Shown here: positions 38,214-48,556 of the stretch, piece after piece
Layout: each line of letters starts with the position of its first letter
How positions within the stretch are numbered: position 1 is the first letter of the stretch
NCBI GenBank assembly: GCA_033439795.1
Contig: JAUTDP010000005.1
Coordinates: 434,001 to 498,000 of the forward strand
DNA: 64,000 bases
From: Sordaria brevicollis
Taxonomy: Eukaryota > Ascomycota > Sordariomycetes > Sordariales > Sordariaceae
Direction: 5' to 3'
Notes under the pieces: model-generated
The model's input: only the letters and a program-made list of their open reading frames with translations
Database searches by the model: none
What the model was told of the DNA's origin: nothing
Position numbers and translations under genes: made by a program

Positions 38214-38546
38214 AATTAAATTATTAATTATTAAAAATATTATTAGAGGTAATAAAAGGTCTATTGAGGTAACTAAGTAAATTGACTTGAAGAAGTCTGA
38301 AGAGTCTCTATTGAATTGATCCCTATTAAACGAGGGAGTTTAAGGGTCTATATATAAATTTATGAACCAAAGTATTACGTTTTCCTGAAGCCACCCTTGA
38401 ATGAAGCTATTCCCTTAGTTTGGGACTAACGTATAGAGTTATAATTGTAACGTTAGAATCGTTTAGAGCTGATTAGAGCTGGTTAGAGGTTACGATACTA
38501 CCTGTAATCCCTGTATGCAACAGATGCAACACCAGGTTTTCCGACA
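38214..38546 (-). repeat. Right (5') LTR of element E, at the edge of the gene block
   Basis: 333 bp, ending CCGACA. The last 100 or so bases are visibly less RIP-mutated than the left copy: CpA and TpG are retained (for example CAGATGCAACACCAGG). Unique DNA of normal composition begins at 38547. Confidence 0.85.
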
Positions 38547-40807
38547 AATCTAATACTTATTGGGAGTCGGATCGGGATCGTATCGGCGTTGGTGGTCAGA
38601 TTGCGGCCTCATTACACAGCCAGCCGAAGCCAGCATGTTCATGTTGCGGGACTGCAGCCGGACGGGCGACGGCGATGCCTTGCTTGGGGCGGACCAGTCT
38701 TGTCCTGGCAAATGATGGGCTTCAGCAGCGGAGAACGGGCAGAGATGACAGCAGCGTACATTTCCCCACACACACTCGACACTCAGTCACTCACAGGCCA
38801 GCCTCCAACCTGATCCAGGAACCGGTCGGGACTGGAACCGTGGCCATCTTGCGTTAAGCCTGATTGGTGTTAGCCGTCCATTTGATGGCCGTGTCACCCC
38901 TGCTCGCTCCTGTTCTTGCCCCTGTCTAACTTTGGCCTGTCCCTGCTCCCCCTGTTCCTGGCGTCCTGGAGTCCCGAGGCGGCGCGCGCAAAGCTGAACG
39001 GTTTCCATCTGTCCCGCGTCGTCGACCATCCCCCAAGGTCCCAAGGATGATGGCGCGGGCATCCATTTCATCCCCTCATATGGCGTGGCACCCGTGGAGG
39101 GCATCGCTGAGGTCGCACTGGGCAGCTCCAGATGAAACCCAACAGCATGTCCCCGGAAGCAAGTGGAAATCTTTCTTTCTTTGACCTCATCCGCTGTTGG
39201 GACGTCGTTTGTTGGAAGCCGCACCCGCACCCGAACCGAAGCCATCGCAACGGCAACGGGCAGCAGACAGCGGACAGCGGACAATCGGCCGGGGCAGAAG
39301 AGAATGCTAGGACTCCCGGCGAGTCGACGACTCCCTCCCCTCAAGGTCCCCCAGCAGGACAGCACACGACCATCGGACAGGGTGTAATTTGAAATGTCGG
39401 GTTCAAACAGAGTCAAGTGCACAGCACCAGCGGGCTGAAAGCGGCGAATCAACATGTGCAAATTCTCCCCATATGCCGTTCGATAATGTCTGGAATAGCA
39501 TCACTAAACCCAATCGGGCTCTAAGCGAAAGGAGACCCAGGCCTGGGAGTGGTACGGAATGGTGCGTGTGGGTCTGGCCTGGTCTTGGTTCAGGTCCCAG
39601 AAAGTCCACACTTGTTCCATCTTGTTCATCTCATTGATGGCTCTCGACCATCCGTGATCCGCCTCATCCACTTCGTTCTGACTTGCATCCAATTGCTGCT
39701 CAGATTCTCGCTGAATCGAGCTGCCATTCGTTTACCTCTACCTGTGCAGCTGTGCTAGACTCCTGCGCGCTGCCGCCATTCACTCGTTTTTTTTACCCTA
39801 CGCTAGTTTCTAATTCCCCCTCCACACGCGGACCACGGCCCCTTCCAGTTCTTCGATTTGCTGCTGCCCTCTAGCCCTCTCACGAGCCCCCTTTGCGCCT
39901 TCCTTCCTTCCTTCCAAGAGCCCATTCGTACACCACTTCGTTTGATCCAATCCCGCCGCCGGCTGTTCTGCATTGTTACGTACATGCTGCGTACCGTCCT
40001 TACGCTACTCTGCTAGGTACCTTAGAGCCATCCACCTGATCGACCGCATTCTCGTTCTAGCGCAGTCCCTCCTGCGTCTTCTCCGTGTTCTCCTGCGTAC
40101 CACTTGCGTACCTCGGACCTTGATTCCCCGCCTTGATTGCTGCTTTCCGCCAGTTTGCGACAAGTCAAGTGGTGCTTGTTTGTTGTCCCACCTGCCCTCT
40201 TTACCCTTTGTCGATACTTACTTCCAGTAATCCTCCTCTTTCAGTACCGTACCTCCTTCGTAATTTCAGACTTGCGACTGGTCGGGTACAACTGCTTGTT
40301 TCTCTTCTGTGCGACCATCCATTGTTCACGGCCACGGAAAGAGCTCCTACCCAGCACCTTCCGTTGCCACCATCGATAAGTAATAAGCTCAAAATCCGGC
40401 CGTACTTGCCTGATCTTCTGGCTTTCTAATTCCTACGACTGGCGACCGGTAAACGGCGAACGCCTGCCAGCCCCATACAACAACTTCGACAACCTACAAC
40501 AGTACCTTTTACCTACGACATATCTCTACCACCCACCATAATAATCGCATCCGATCTCCGAGCTCTCCGACCATACCTATCTCTTCGAACCGACTGCGGA
40601 AGACGACATTGCTCCAGGCGGTGTCCGACTCCCAACGAGACACTCCCCGATTCGACCTCGCTTAGACTATGGGAGCCGACGACAGCATCGTATCTGCGAG
40701 ATCCCCGGGTTCATAGAACAATACAAAAAACAGCGCCGTTATGCTGCCGTCCAGCCGGACATACTACACGCTCATGAGAACAAGACCTACAACCAACACC
40801 GAATACC
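38547..40807. other. Intergenic / promoter region upstream of the GAS2-domain gene
   Basis: 2.26 kb of normal-composition DNA between the repeat block and the GAS2-domain start codon. Short overlapping frames on both strands (the longest is 38787-39461, minus) show no recognisable domain. A (TTCC)n tract lies at about 39898-39917. From about 39650 the plus strand becomes pyrimidine-rich, as fungal promoters and 5' leaders often are. Two uORFs lie just upstream of the gene. Confidence 0.6.
40669..40716 (+). promoter_or_regulatory. uORF 1 of the GAS2-domain gene (15 codons)
   Basis: ATG at 40669, stop TAG at 40714-40716, encoding MGADDSIVSARSPGS. It lies 92 bases before the main ATG. Its effect depends on whether the transcript starts upstream of it, which the sequence alone does not show. 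Confidence 0.4.
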
Positions 40808-40872
40808 ATGACCAGATCCCCCTCCTCCTCTCCGAACCTCTCCCACGCCCTCGCGGTCGTCACCCCGCGTAG
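40741..40872 (+). promoter_or_regulatory. uORF 2, overlapping the GAS2-domain start out of frame (43 codons)
   Basis: ATG at 40741 opens a frame that runs through the main ATG (40808) in another frame and stops with TAG at 40870-40872. Ribosomes starting here cannot reinitiate at the main ATG by forward scanning. If transcribed, it should lower translation of the main protein. Confidence 0.4.
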
Positions 40873-43603
40873 CCGGCCCCCGCGATCCTCTACAGAATCG
40901 CCTTCGAGGCAGTACCGCGAAAGCGACGATCTCTTGTCCAACCTCAGCCCGCGCACCGCTCTCGATACCATACGGAACCCTACGGCGGAATTCAGAGCAT
41001 GCATGGCTTCTGCCTCTCCGACGGAGCAGGCCTTTGTTTTCCGAGCCGCCGATGCTAGCGATAAGGTTCAGGGCTGGCTTGATGAGCTCTCATCATGGCA
41101 CTGGCCGTCTGGCTCTGCCGGCTTCCTGGTACCTGACTTGAGCAAATCCGACAAGCCATATTATGGCTGTTTACCTGTTGCCGAGGTCGCCAAGTATGAA
41201 AAGCGGGTGGACGAGATCTATAAGGGCATTGAGGAAATCGATATCGAGGAAATAAAAAACCATGTCCTACGCAACCATATTGCCCCAATGTCAACTTACG
41301 GCTCTCCGATCCTGGGCTCGAACCGACCTCTCCCCGGCTATTCGCACATGGACGACCTGACGGCATTCCTAACGGCCACTACCATTCAAACCCTACCGAA
41401 TTTGGCTCATCTGAGCAGGCTCCTCAATTCGTGGAGCATTCGGTTGCTGGTTGTGAAGAGAACCCCCACGTTCTTGGAAACTCTCGCTGATGGAGAAATT
41501 GCTCTTCAGTCAGGACGGAATGTTGCTGGTTTGGATTCCAATGGTCGCGCTATACCGAATAGGCCGCCTTCGCCGCTATCATGGGCCGAGTTCAACGTAA
41601 TGAAGTCGGTACTGGAGAAGAAAGTTACAAAGGCTTGTCGCGACTTGGACGCCATGCTTGATAACCTAGAGGGATTGGACTACACGCTTCCTGATGATTG
41701 GGTGGACCGGGTCGATTCACTGGAGGCGCAGTATGGCGCTTGGGTCAAGGCGTGTGAGGAGAAAATCAAGCAAGCAGACCTGAAGAAGAATATTGCGGCG
41801 ACTAATAACGATACTGCCGCCAAGCTGGACTTGGGTGGAAAAGAACAACAACAAACGAACAACACAGCTACAAATGGTCCAGCTACTTCGGACGGCCAAG
41901 ACCAAACAACCGACGATTTAGCAGATAATTTCAAGGCCATGAATGTCGACGTCCCCCCACTAATTAAGGTACACGTTCCCTTAGAGGGAATCGACGAGAA
42001 TGACGCCGAGAAAGGAGAGAACGACTCTTGGACGTTTGTGAACGAAAGTGCAGCCCCGGAAAACAGTGATGAGCGCCTGCCCAATGAGGAGCGGCCCATG
42101 GGTGGATTTGATGGCTCTGACCTTGATGAGGCCTCGTCAAGAGGGATGATGCCATCTCCTAATATTGTTGCTAGTACGAATGGCTCTAGGCCTCATTCGT
42201 CTAGTCTGAGCTATGCGACATCGGATGGTGAATATTTCGAACTGGACCCCTTCGACTCAGATTTTGATTTCGACGATAGCCTCGAGCATGATCTTCCTGG
42301 CTTTCCTCGCTCGAGACGCGGTAGCAACTTCTCCACCACTTCCACCATCGTGTTTGGAAATCGTGCTCTCGAGCAGGAGACTCCTGATCGGTCTCGAAGA
42401 CGGAGCAAGGATCTTGACGGCAGTCTTTCGCGTGATGCCAGCCCTCCCAGCTCTCCTCCACGCTTCAGCAGATCAAAATCGAGGCTCAGGTCACTGTCCC
42501 GTGGCTTCAACGACATGCCAACTGTGGCCGAGTTGCCAGACTTTGACGAGTCGACTTTCGAGTCATCAGCCGCTAATGAGGACGGAAGTCCAGCCAAGTC
42601 TAGTGCCAGAAATTCGGAGGAAAAGTTGGACCAGCTCCAGCAGCAGATTAGTGAGATCTTGGAGTCTGTGCCGGCTAAGATCCGCCTCACCTCTGAACCC
42701 TCACCGATCAATCTAAATCCTCCCGATTTCACTGCGCTGAGCAGAAAGTCATCCAAGCCGGAGCTGCGAACTCGGAGCCAGTCCAGCTTGTCGACGAGGT
42801 CTACCTTGTCCTCCCGCGCTGGAACACCCTCCTTTACACTTGCCCCGGCGCCTTCCCGCAGCTCCCGACAACGCCATCGCGGCAGCCATCGTGATATTAA
42901 GATTTATCATCTTACGAGGAACAACGGCGATGCCCCTATTAAGCTGTTCATCAGATGCGTTGGCGAGCATGGCGAACGGGTCATGGTACGGGTTGGTGGT
43001 GGATGGGCCGATTTGGGAGAGTATCTTAGGGTTTTCGCCAGTCACCATCGCCGAAACGTTGTGCTAGATAGCAAGGTGGAGGTTAATCTGCCTCGTGTCA
43101 CAGCTGGTGGCTCTAGCTCACCCACGCGTCCGCCATCCAGACGTTCTAACCAGGATCGGCAATCCCCTCCCGACACTCCCTTAAACGTCCGCAAGACTAG
43201 AAAGCCTGCGGAGGCAAACGAGGAGAACGCCGGAACGCCCAAAGCAACCCCTAAAACCCCCTTCATCCCAGCTGGCAGAGCGGCTGCCGCATCATCGCCA
43301 AGACCCCCATCAGCCGCAGCTCGTTCCCGCTCGATTTCGACACGCTCTCGCTCGAGCTCCCGCCTGAGCCATCGTGGTGACGAAGAGATTGTGCTTGGAT
43401 TAGCAGGCCCGCGAACAAAGAATATCGAAATGAGCGAAGAGGACAAGGCGTGGGTGGAGGACATGAAGGCCAAGGTGCAAAGCGCCTCTAATATGACCCG
43501 CAAGGTGTCGGACTCGCCAGCTATTGCAGATGGGAAGTTTGGCGACATGGGCAAGGTCGGTGGAACGAAACGGGTCTTCAAACGTCAGGGTGGCTTGCCT
43601 TGA
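40808..43603 (+). CDS. GAS2/GAR-domain protein, probable microtubule-associated protein
   Basis: A single-exon frame of 931 residues. A GAS2-related (GAR) domain spans about residues 690-750, with IKLFIRCVGEHGERVMVRVG, a GGGWADLGEYL block and the closing ASHH. GAR domains bind microtubules in GAS2 and spectraplakin proteins, so a cytoskeletal role is inferred. The N-terminal 40-330 is a helical, moderately conserved-looking region containing WLDELSSWHWP. Residues 330-600 are acidic and low in complexity. A short coiled-coil candidate lies at 600-625 (EEKLDQLQQQISEILES). Ser/Arg/Pro-rich basic segments flank the GAR domain. The start is the first ATG of the long frame (ATACCATGA context, moderate). 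It converges with the MFS gene 1.7 kb downstream. Two uORFs precede it. No calponin-homology domain is visible, unlike animal GAS2. Confidence 0.88.
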   Translation: MTRSPSSSPNLSHALAVVTPRSRPPRSSTESPSRQYRESDDLLSNLSPRTALDTIRNPTAEFRACMASASPTEQAFVFRAADASDKVQGWLDELSSWHWPSGSAGFLVPDLSKSDKPYYGCLPVAEVAKYEKRVDEIYKGIEEIDIEEIKNHVLRNHIAPMSTYGSPILGSNRPLPGYSHMDDLTAFLTATTIQTLPNLAHLSRLLNSWSIRLLVVKRTPTFLETLADGEIALQSGRNVAGLDSNGRAIPNRPPSPLSWAEFNVMKSVLEKKVTKACRDLDAMLDNLEGLDYTLPDDWVDRVDSLEAQYGAWVKACEEKIKQADLKKNIAATNNDTAAKLDLGGKEQQQTNNTATNGPATSDGQDQTTDDLADNFKAMNVDVPPLIKVHVPLEGIDENDAEKGENDSWTFVNESAAPENSDERLPNEERPMGGFDGSDLDEASSRGMMPSPNIVASTNGSRPHSSSLSYATSDGEYFELDPFDSDFDFDDSLEHDLPGFPRSRRGSNFSTTSTIVFGNRALEQETPDRSRRRSKDLDGSLSRDASPPSSPPRFSRSKSRLRSLSRGFNDMPTVAELPDFDESTFESSAANEDGSPAKSSARNSEEKLDQLQQQISEILESVPAKIRLTSEPSPINLNPPDFTALSRKSSKPELRTRSQSSLSTRSTLSSRAGTPSFTLAPAPSRSSRQRHRGSHRDIKIYHLTRNNGDAPIKLFIRCVGEHGERVMVRVGGGWADLGEYLRVFASHHRRNVVLDSKVEVNLPRVTAGGSSSPTRPPSRRSNQDRQSPPDTPLNVRKTRKPAEANEENAGTPKATPKTPFIPAGRAAAASSPRPPSAAARSRSISTRSRSSSRLSHRGDEEIVLGLAGPRTKNIEMSEEDKAWVEDMKAKVQSASNMTRKVSDSPAIADGKFGDMGKVGGTKRVFKRQGGLP

Positions 43604-45268
43604 TGGGATGGAATGCATTGCCGGATGGCACACGAAACGGAACGGGAACGGGACGACACGTGGGCGGCATGACATCGGACGAGAGGATGTTTGTGGGTAA
43701 GGGTTAGCGAATTGGATGTGAAGAGATGTTCGGCGTTCCAAGGGTTCATGGGCAGGTTTGCATTCCTGCTGTCCCGAAAATGCCGGTATGGTTTCACATG
43801 AAGTTTGTCATTACCCCTTGCTCCGATTCGAGTGGAGAGCATTTGAGACGTATGGGGCTACGGACATCACGTCTTATGCCGTCCTCTCCTTTGATCTCCT
43901 GTCCTATCTGATCATCGCACATCCCTACCTCACTGTTATCCACTATCTCAGGTTTTTTTTTATTTCTTTTTCATGACCTCGCCACTTGGGCGAAGGTCAC
44001 CTCTCTCATCGTCATCACTACATGCATTGCTAAGGATATTACTTTTTTTACTCTCTCTACTGTCAACAAATACCCCTGGAGCTCTCTTGGTCTTTCACAT
44101 CTTTTCCGCATTTAGATATTCCCACCCCTTTTATCATAATCATTATCGAATCATAAACGAAACCTTTTACCATTCATACATACATATTATACACCTTCTT
44201 ACGATACACAGACCACAAACAAAGAGAGCTGAAGATAAAGAGGAGGAAACATGCATATGTCGGTTTTACGACTTTCTTTGTACTACATACCCTAGGACAG
44301 GAAGGAAGGAGGGATACCCAAGGCAATACATACAATACCCAAGGAAGGAAGGAAGGACGATGGAACGTATATGCAACGGACGGATACATGGTACACGCAC
44401 ACTTACGGAGTCGGACGGACTGGAAGGCGGCGATCAAGGAACGGGAAACAAGGACGACGCAATGCAAGGCGTCGGACAATTTTTTGCATGTCTCCGGTTT
44501 AGGTCAGGTGGATGACTGTTTTTTTGTTGTTGATTTTCGTCGATATAGCGGTCGGCATCGGCGAACGAAGTGTGGCCGGCTGGCTGGTTGGGTTTTTTGA
44601 GATATTTCGCGACCTCAGTCTTCCTTGATCTCTGAAAATTGATCGCAGGAGGCAAAGCACAACCAAACCTGCCGGGCGTATGAATTAGGCATTCTTCGGC
44701 TGGGGGATTTATTTCTCGCTATTTAGATATTATACACTTTACTACTACCATTACCACACGCAGCCACCGGTCAGACTTGATTATGCTCATCTGTGACCAG
44801 CTAAAAAAAGATATCATTTACAAGCAACCAGCATGGCAGAGAAGAACATAATGGAAAAGAACTTTTGCTACTTCATTACGGCCAGACTAACGGGCGCACT
44901 TCATAAGCGTCGATTATCCTTAATAATACAGGACATGAGCTTCCATGACGCAAGACAATGAGCCGCAAGGCATATCAAGAAGAGTGTCGACAGTCCAAGA
45001 CATGACAATTGCAACGGAGCTCACAAGAATAATAAGGTGGCACTTACTGTTAAGGTAACATTCGATTGATAATTGGAAAACAGTCACACACGTTTCTCTT
45101 ACCGCAAGCGCTCAATCATATAAAAACAAAAGATGAAATAGAACTCTCCGCGTCAGTAACGTCGAACGAAGCTATCCACTCACCACGGAATCCTCGAACT
45201 AGTCATTTCACTTCCAAACACAGCGCACCTATATATCCCACGCTAACCCAAAATCACAACTATATTCG

Positions 45269-45297
<29 letters not shown>
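43604..45297. other. Intergenic region between convergent genes
   Basis: 1.69 kb between the stop codons of the GAS2-domain gene and the MFS gene. It holds GGAA-type simple repeats (about 44294-44352) and an AT-rich stretch near 44100-44210. A (CT)n tract (45269-45299) runs into the MFS stop codon. A 180-codon frame at 43973-44515 is low-complexity and overlaps the simple repeats. I see no gene. Confidence 0.6.

Positions 45298-45299
<2 letters not shown>
45269..45299. repeat. (CT)n microsatellite abutting the MFS stop codon
   Basis: 31 bases of CT repeats with one TTT interruption. The MFS stop codon (TGA on the minus strand) is 45298-45300, so the tract is the first part of that gene's 3' UTR. 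Confidence 0.9.
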
Positions 45300-45300
<1 letters not shown>

Positions 45301-47092
45301 TTCCTCCGACCTCGTGAGCGTGTTATGCAGCTTATGCTGCCTCATCAACGAAACTGCCACCAGTCCCACCGCCGCCATCGCCAGCGCCGTGAACCACACG
45401 CCTCTAAACGCCTCCATAAACGACTCCATCACGCCCTCCCTCCAAGCAATCGGCAACCTATTCAGCTCATCCAAATCGTCTCTAATCCGTCCAATCTCCT
45501 CCGCCGCGCCCGGCCAATCACCAAACCTAGCCCACAGCTCGCTCTTCAGAATATTCTGGTACACCGTCGACGCAACCGTGATACCGACCGTCGCGCCCAC
45601 GGACCGGAACGCGTACGTGGCGCTCGTGATGACGGCCTGCTGCGAGTGATCGACGGCCGCGATGCAGGCCACCATGGTGACGGTTAGCATGCCGCCGTAG
45701 CCGCCACCAATCAAAAACAAGGCGACGAAGACGATCCAGCCGGGGGTGTATTGACCGCAGGTGGTGAGGATGGCGACTCCCAAGACGAGGGTGGCGACGA
45801 CGGCGATGCCGAGGGCTTTGTATCGTGCGGTGGCCTTCATAATTAGACCCGAGCCGATGCTGGTGAAGCAGACTGCTAGGGGAGAAGCGAGCAGGTAGAG
45901 ACCGGCCTGAGTGGGCGTGTGGCCGAGTACGATGAGGTAGAGGGGCACGTAGAAGGTGAGCATCAGGGTGACCATGGTGCACATGAGGTTGGTGACGCAG
46001 GCGGTGAAGACGGTGCGGTGGGCGAGAAGTCGGACGGGGATGATGGGTTGGGTGTTGCTCGGGCGGGATTCCCAGTAGATGAATCCGGCGAGCATGACGA
46101 AGGATAGGGGGATGCTGGTCAGGACGAGAGGGTGTGTCCAGGAGACGACGTTGCCGCCTGCGTTGAGACCGAGAAGAAGCAAAATGAGGAAGGCGATGGT
46201 GAAGAAGGATCCCAAGAAGTCGATGCGGGAGATGAGTGACTTGTTGGAGATCTTTGGAGGGACCTTGACGAGGAAATAGACGAGTACGGCAGACACGAGA
46301 CTGACGGGCACTTGCACGAGGAAGGCAAGGCGCCAGCCCCAGGAAGAGGTGTCGTTGAGGAAGCCGCCGAAGACGCCACCTAGCATTGCACCGGCTCTGC
46401 ATTCACATTGTTAGTATGAGCCCTTATGAGGATCGGAAAGCGACTCAAAAAACATACCCATAGAAAATATTCCCCAACCCCTGAACCACACCTCTCTTCC
46501 TCAAGGGTACCAAATCCGACCCCAAGAACGTGCTAATACTCATCAACCCACCACCACCAATACCCGCCACAACACGACCCATAATCATCGTCTGCTCGTT
46601 CTTAGCCACACCACAAATCAGGTTACCCAGCGCGAACAACACATTGCTGAACACCAGCCCCGGTCCACGCCCAAAGATGTCCGTCATACGACCAGACAGA
46701 GGTTGACAGGCCGCATTAGCAATCAGATAGGCGGTCGCGATCCACGACAGCAAACTTAAAGACTGGAACTCGCTTGCGATGGGCGCGGATAAAGTCGCGA
46801 TGATGCTGGCGTCGATGGCGCCGAGGAAGACGCCCACCCAGGTGGTGCCAAAGATGACGACTAGACGCGTGGTGGAGAGTTCTTCGGCCACGACGGTGAT
46901 TTCGCCATCGCCGGTGCTGGAGACGTCGTCACTGCCGTCGTCGGAGGTGGCTTCGGTGATGGGCTTGCTGTTGGCGGCTTCGAGGGCGGAGTCATCGCGC
47001 AGTAGTGGTGTTGTCTCATCGCCGTGAACTTGGGCGTGACGACTACTTCCGGGAGTGGCGACGACCTGGTCGTCGGTTGTGTTTCCCCTCAT
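45298..47092 (-). CDS. MFS transporter, DHA2 family (Fnx1/Vba-like)
   Basis: Two exons, complement of 46458-47092 and 45298-46396, joined across a 61-bp intron (GTATGT...TGCAG, with CTAAC-like TACTAACA before the acceptor). The join restores GNIFYGAGAMLGGVFGGF. Product 577 residues with the 14-helix hydrophobicity expected of DHA2 drug:H+ antiporters. Visible motifs are GRMTDIFGRG (loop 2-3 motif A), GRVVAGIGGGGL, and GAGAMLGGVFGG with WGWRLAF (motif C region). The N-terminus carries ETTPLLR, an acidic dileucine signal common in vacuolar members such as Fnx1 and Vba proteins. A vacuolar or plasma-membrane role in basic amino-acid or toxic-compound transport is inferred. The ATG at 47092 (AAAATGA) is chosen: the open frame extends upstream to 47185 but begins there with TTG. 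TOF1 lies upstream on the same strand. Confidence 0.9.
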
Positions 47093-48136
47093 TTTCTGGA
47101 AGATAGCACTTATACTGTCCCAGGCAAATAATTCTGACTCGGACCCAAAGATGGAGAAAGGAAGTGATGCGAAGATCCCGCGCAAAGCTCAGTGAGACAC
47201 GGCACCTTGAGCTACAGTACCAATTTGCTATGTGAGATTTAGCATCCATTTAGTCACCAATGCAAGCGCGAGAATAGCGCTCGTACCTTGGTATCACCGG
47301 AGGACAGCCGAGCCCGAGATGATCGATGATGGCAAGGTTTCTGTTGTGCGACTTTCGCTTGTAACAGAGATTACCCAATTGCCCTCTTATCGCTCAAGGA
47401 CAGAAGTTTGGAGGAAAGACATCCACCTGGACCGGGACGCGCAGAAAGAAATGCTATGCACGGCGATACCTCTAGGTATGGCGTTACCGGCAGCCAATGC
47501 CGTTCACGGCGCCAGTGGACCGAAAATAGTTAGTGCAGTATCCGGATTGGTGAGCAACCTAATTCGGGGCGGGGAAAATCCTTCGATCTGTATCACTGGG
47601 TGCGACTTTACTGTCTCGGACTTCGGGGACGCAACTTCAAGTATAATCCAAACTGTCCCAATCAGCTAGGGTAGCATCTGAGCCATTTGTTGGGACATTC
47701 AAAGTTTGTCAAAAGTTTGTCACTGGTTCATCAAACTTGCATAAACCGATGAAGTGGGAGCCGAGTTGCGAGGTTCTAGTCAAGCTCGATGACGTGCTCT
47801 GACAAAGAAATCAAACAGGGGTTAGGGTTGTATATGCTCTCATTGGTGACGCCAAGGGAAATCGAAGCTCGAGATTCTCGTCATTCAGGGGTAAAATAAA
47901 CAAACAGTTCGCCAAGCACGACTCGAATCGTCGTACAAGAAGTTCTTGTGCACCCATAGAGATATGCACTATGTAATCGGAAGTGTCAAACATGCTCTTC
48001 GTCAATTTTCGCAGATGGGCAGTAACGATTTGCTTTTATAATCCCATGGTATCTCAATACAACCAATCTTTTGTACACCCAATCCAGCCTGCTTTGGCCA
48101 AACAAGAACTCCAAGTCCCAAAACACGCTATGCTCT
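47093..48136. other. Intergenic region: MFS promoter and TOF1 3' flank
   Basis: 1.04 kb between the MFS start and the TOF1 stop, both on the minus strand. A 145-codon plus-strand frame (47232-47669) begins with GTG and shows no recognisable domain. I see no gene. Confidence 0.6.
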
Positions 48137-48524
48137 CTATTCTTCATCACTGCTGTCAAGGACGAAGCCACCCCTGGCTCTTGGCCTCTGTCGAGCGGCA
48201 ACAACCGGTTGATCATCTTCTTCATCTTCGTCTGCATCATCCATCGCCATCTTGTTGATTCTCCTCCCTAGCCCCTCACCAGGACTAGAGGGAGCGGGCG
48301 GGTCATTTGCAGTCGTGTGCTCATCCGCAGAGTCCACGTCCATGGCATCGGCATCTTCATCCTCCTCGTTGTCTTCGTCCTCCTCATCATCGTCACTGAG
48401 CTCCACAACCGCCTTCTTCTTCTTGGCTGCCGCAGGTTTCCTGGCCCGTCGTTTTGGTTTTGCTGCCGCCTTCTTCTTTGGAGCCTTAGCCTTGGGCTTT
48501 CTTGTCGGCAACTCCTCATCACTA

Positions 48525-48556
<32 letters not shown>

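Larger units (their letters stand above)
2395..38546 (-). mobile_element. Ty1/copia element E, outermost of the nest, RIP-degraded
   Basis: Left LTR in three pieces (2395-2416, 2601-2692, 32860-33078), interior 33079-38213, right LTR 38214-38546. Both LTRs total 333 bp. The left LTR is broken by a 178-bp insertion and by the whole of A2. Without insertions the element is about 5.8 kb, a normal copia size. Minus orientation is set by a copia-type reverse transcriptase remnant near 34170-34205, where YVDDI reads YINNIV, followed by a copia-like RNase H region. The RT lies towards the left LTR, as expected for copia order on the minus strand. I could not find a convincing TSD, and the inner LTR edge may be off by a few bases. 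Confidence 0.8.

Noticed and set aside
38214..38327. Tandem E copies sharing a middle LTR
   Set aside because: The apparent match of 'internal' sequence beside both E LTRs is explained more simply by a 333-bp LTR whose left copy is split by A2 and a 178-bp insertion.
1..38546. CRISPR array, secondary-metabolite cluster or viral integration
   Set aside because: No regularly spaced direct repeats and no intact biosynthetic or viral genes. LTRs, TSDs and gypsy/copia motifs explain nearly all of the block.
38787..39461. 224-codon minus-strand frame upstream of the GAS2-domain gene
   Set aside because: No recognisable domain. Several competing frames overlap on both strands. It is more likely promoter DNA.
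43973..44515. 180-codon plus-strand frame after the GAS2-domain gene
   Set aside because: Low complexity, runs through GGAA simple repeats and the 3' flank, with no domain.
47232..47669. 145-codon plus-strand frame between the MFS gene and TOF1
   Set aside because: It begins with GTG, has no recognisable domain, and sits in the MFS promoter region.
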